The notes under the pieces: generated by a model
Databases searched by the model: none
What the model was told of the DNA's origin: nothing
Seen by the model: the letters and a program-made list of their open reading frames with translations, nothing else
From: Mucilaginibacter terrae
GTDB lineage: Bacteria > Bacteroidota > Bacteroidia > Sphingobacteriales > Sphingobacteriaceae
Assembly: GCF_031951985.1 (NCBI RefSeq)
Contig: NZ_JAVLVU010000001.1
Span: forward strand, 3,472,001 to 3,536,000
Reading direction: 5' to 3'
Length of the DNA stretch: 64,000 nucleotides
Shown here: positions 63,105-64,000 of the stretch, in pieces
How positions within the stretch are numbered: position 1 is the stretch's first letter
How the letters are laid out: each line of letters begins with the position of its first letter
Made by a program: the position numbers and the translations under genes

Positions 63105-63226
63105 GAGAAATTAATGGTGATGAGCCAAAATACAAAAACTAAAAAAACCAGCCATACGATAACAATACCGTAAAACTGGTTCCAGTTTTTTATAAACGAA
63201 GGCAGTTCTTGCCTTTGCTTGTGCAT
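63101..63226 (-). CDS. 41-residue membrane protein of the symporter operon
   Basis: A short gene: ATG at 63226, TGA at 63103-63101. MHKQRQELPSFIKNWNQFYG leads into one hydrophobic helix (IVIVWLVFLVFVFWLITINF). Its stop overlaps the symporter start (ATGA), and its start overlaps the stop of the upstream gene (TAATG). The tight coupling supports it being real. Possibly a small subunit of the transporter. Confidence 0.7.
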   Translation of the reverse strand: MHKQRQELPSFIKNWNQFYGIVIVWLVFLVFVFWLITINFS

Positions 63227-63411
63227 TACACGTCGTGACGGCCTCTTACCAAAAACTTGATAAATACGGCAGCGCTTAATAAGCCCAACACACCACCAAT
63301 GGGGATGTAAATAGCGCCTCTATTAACGATCAAACCAACAAATAAGCCGGCCAAAAGGGCTACAATGTAATAGTACTGATCGTATGATTTATCTTCTTTA
63401 TGGTGTGACAT
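63226..63411 (-). CDS. 61-residue membrane protein of the symporter operon
   Basis: Polar His/Asp-rich start (MSHHKEDKSYDQYYY), two helices (IVALLAGLFVGLIVNRG; IPIGGVLGLLSAAVFIKFLV), basic end. First gene of a three-gene set with the 41-residue protein and the symporter. Confidence 0.7.
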   Translation of the reverse strand: MSHHKEDKSYDQYYYIVALLAGLFVGLIVNRGAIYIPIGGVLGLLSAAVFIKFLVRGRHDV

Positions 63412-63563
63412 AGCAATATTTAATTTCTTGTTGCTGCAAAAGTAGCTGATTTGCTTAGCTATGCAAAAAATTCTTTAGTTTAGTTCCATATTCTGTACAT
63501 TAAATACCATGCAGCATCATGTTTACACAGTAGTTGCGTTAATTTCTCTAAAACTTATCTTCA

Positions 63564-64000
63564 ATGAAAACAGTCTCTAATTTCTTTAATAGTTATTACC
63601 TTCTTGCTTGTTTAAGCATTACCATTATCGGCTGTAGCAAAAGCGATGAACAACAAGATGAGCCCAAAGTGACACTAGAGACAGGTACTTCGAGTATATT
63701 TTTACTGCAAAATTTCGAGGCCAAGACTTCAGATACATCTTCAAAAATTAACTATACCTATGATTTTGGTGATGGAACTGTTTTAAGTACAGCAGGCATA
63801 ACGGTGCACAAATATCAAACACCCGGTATGTTTACCATAACACTGAAAAATGGGAACAAAACCATTGATAGCAAAAAAATGAACGTGCGTGATATTCATT
63901 TCTCGATACAAGTACAAAGTCACCTGAGTTTTGATATAACTGATGCACGGGTTGCAGTTTTAGATTTCAGTAATCGCACAAACACTCAAGAAATATTCAA
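63564..64000 (+). CDS. PKD-domain lipoprotein, 3' partial
   Basis: ATG 63564, open to the end of the window. The signal has the lipobox TIIGC (Cys26); a Glu/Gln/Asp-rich linker follows, then a PKD domain (NYTYDFGDGTVLSTAG, with the YDFGDG signature, and HKYQTPGMFTITL). About 145 codons seen. Surface-exposed; role unknown without the missing part. Confidence 0.85.
   Translation, partial: MKTVSNFFNSYYLLACLSITIIGCSKSDEQQDEPKVTLETGTSSIFLLQNFEAKTSDTSSKINYTYDFGDGTVLSTAGITVHKYQTPGMFTITLKNGNKTIDSKKMNVRDIHFSIQVQSHLSFDITDARVAVLDFSNRTNTQEIF

Overview
The window is a stretch of ordinary chromosome from a member of the Bacteroidota, most likely a Sphingobacteriaceae species close to Mucilaginibacter or Pedobacter. 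The basis is the family content: a CcoN-CcoO fusion oxidase, HmuY with a TonB receptor, DUF2911 and DUF6249-type proteins, many signal peptides ending in A-Q, and lipoproteins with the SC/AC box. Start codons generally lack a Shine-Dalgarno sequence, and promoters fit the Bacteroidota pattern TTTG-N19-TAnnTTTG (clearest before the tRNA-Val at 33713-33743 and an NlpC/P60 gene at 52204-52234). I see no rRNA, CRISPR, prophage, integrase or transposase. The accessory signal consists of palindromic repeats scattered between genes and, once, inside a gene.

Layout. 1-9.4 kb: end of recG, an M28 peptidase, a palindromic repeat, radA, RNase G, a 29-residue very basic protein, a TPR protein, HU, mutY and ssb. 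9.5-17.5 kb: an aldo/keto reductase; an AraC regulator divergent from a TonB receptor and an HmuY-like lipoprotein (probable haem uptake locus); threonine synthase; a LysR regulator. 17.5-23.3 kb: a candidate small RNA; an Anbu proteasome homologue coupled to a transglutaminase-like protein; a TPR protein; and a three-gene unit of an unknown protein, a multi-pass membrane protein and a hybrid histidine kinase. 23.4-34 kb: pyruvate dehydrogenase E1 beta, a subtilase, a TPR protein, a Cu/Zn SOD lipoprotein, pnuC, an SDR, dgkA-recO, an AI-2E permease and tRNA-Val(TAC).

34-42.6 kb is a complete cbb3 cytochrome oxidase cluster read on the minus strand: ccoI-ccoS, ccoNO-ccoQ-ccoP-ccoG-ccoH and a TauE/SafE-type protein, with several ATGA start/stop overlaps and an FNR-like dyad before ccoI. 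42.7-49.3 kb: a GH28 pectinase, trmB and an alkyltransferase-like gene, a GH51 arabinofuranosidase, a duplicated repeat and two unknown exported proteins. The GH28 and GH51 enzymes point to use of plant pectin and arabinan. 49.3-55.8 kb: PDH E2 and E1 alpha, an NlpC/P60 hydrolase, a repeat, an SPFH protein, and gltX with a one-base frameshift. 55.8-64 kb: a histidine kinase with a DinB protein, small membrane proteins, an ECF sigma factor with a putative anti-sigma, a DUF2911 protein, a sodium:solute symporter operon with two tiny membrane proteins, and the start of a PKD lipoprotein that runs off the window.

Most worth following up: the repeat inserted in frame in radA; the A6 frameshift in gltX; a perfect 34-bp inverted repeat that gives both flanking genes the same promoter box a few bases from their ATG; twin 20-bp operators between araC and the TonB receptor; three intrinsic terminators with no assigned gene; and the small unit of an unknown protein, a membrane protein and a hybrid kinase. 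No database search was possible, so every family assignment rests on motifs and length.
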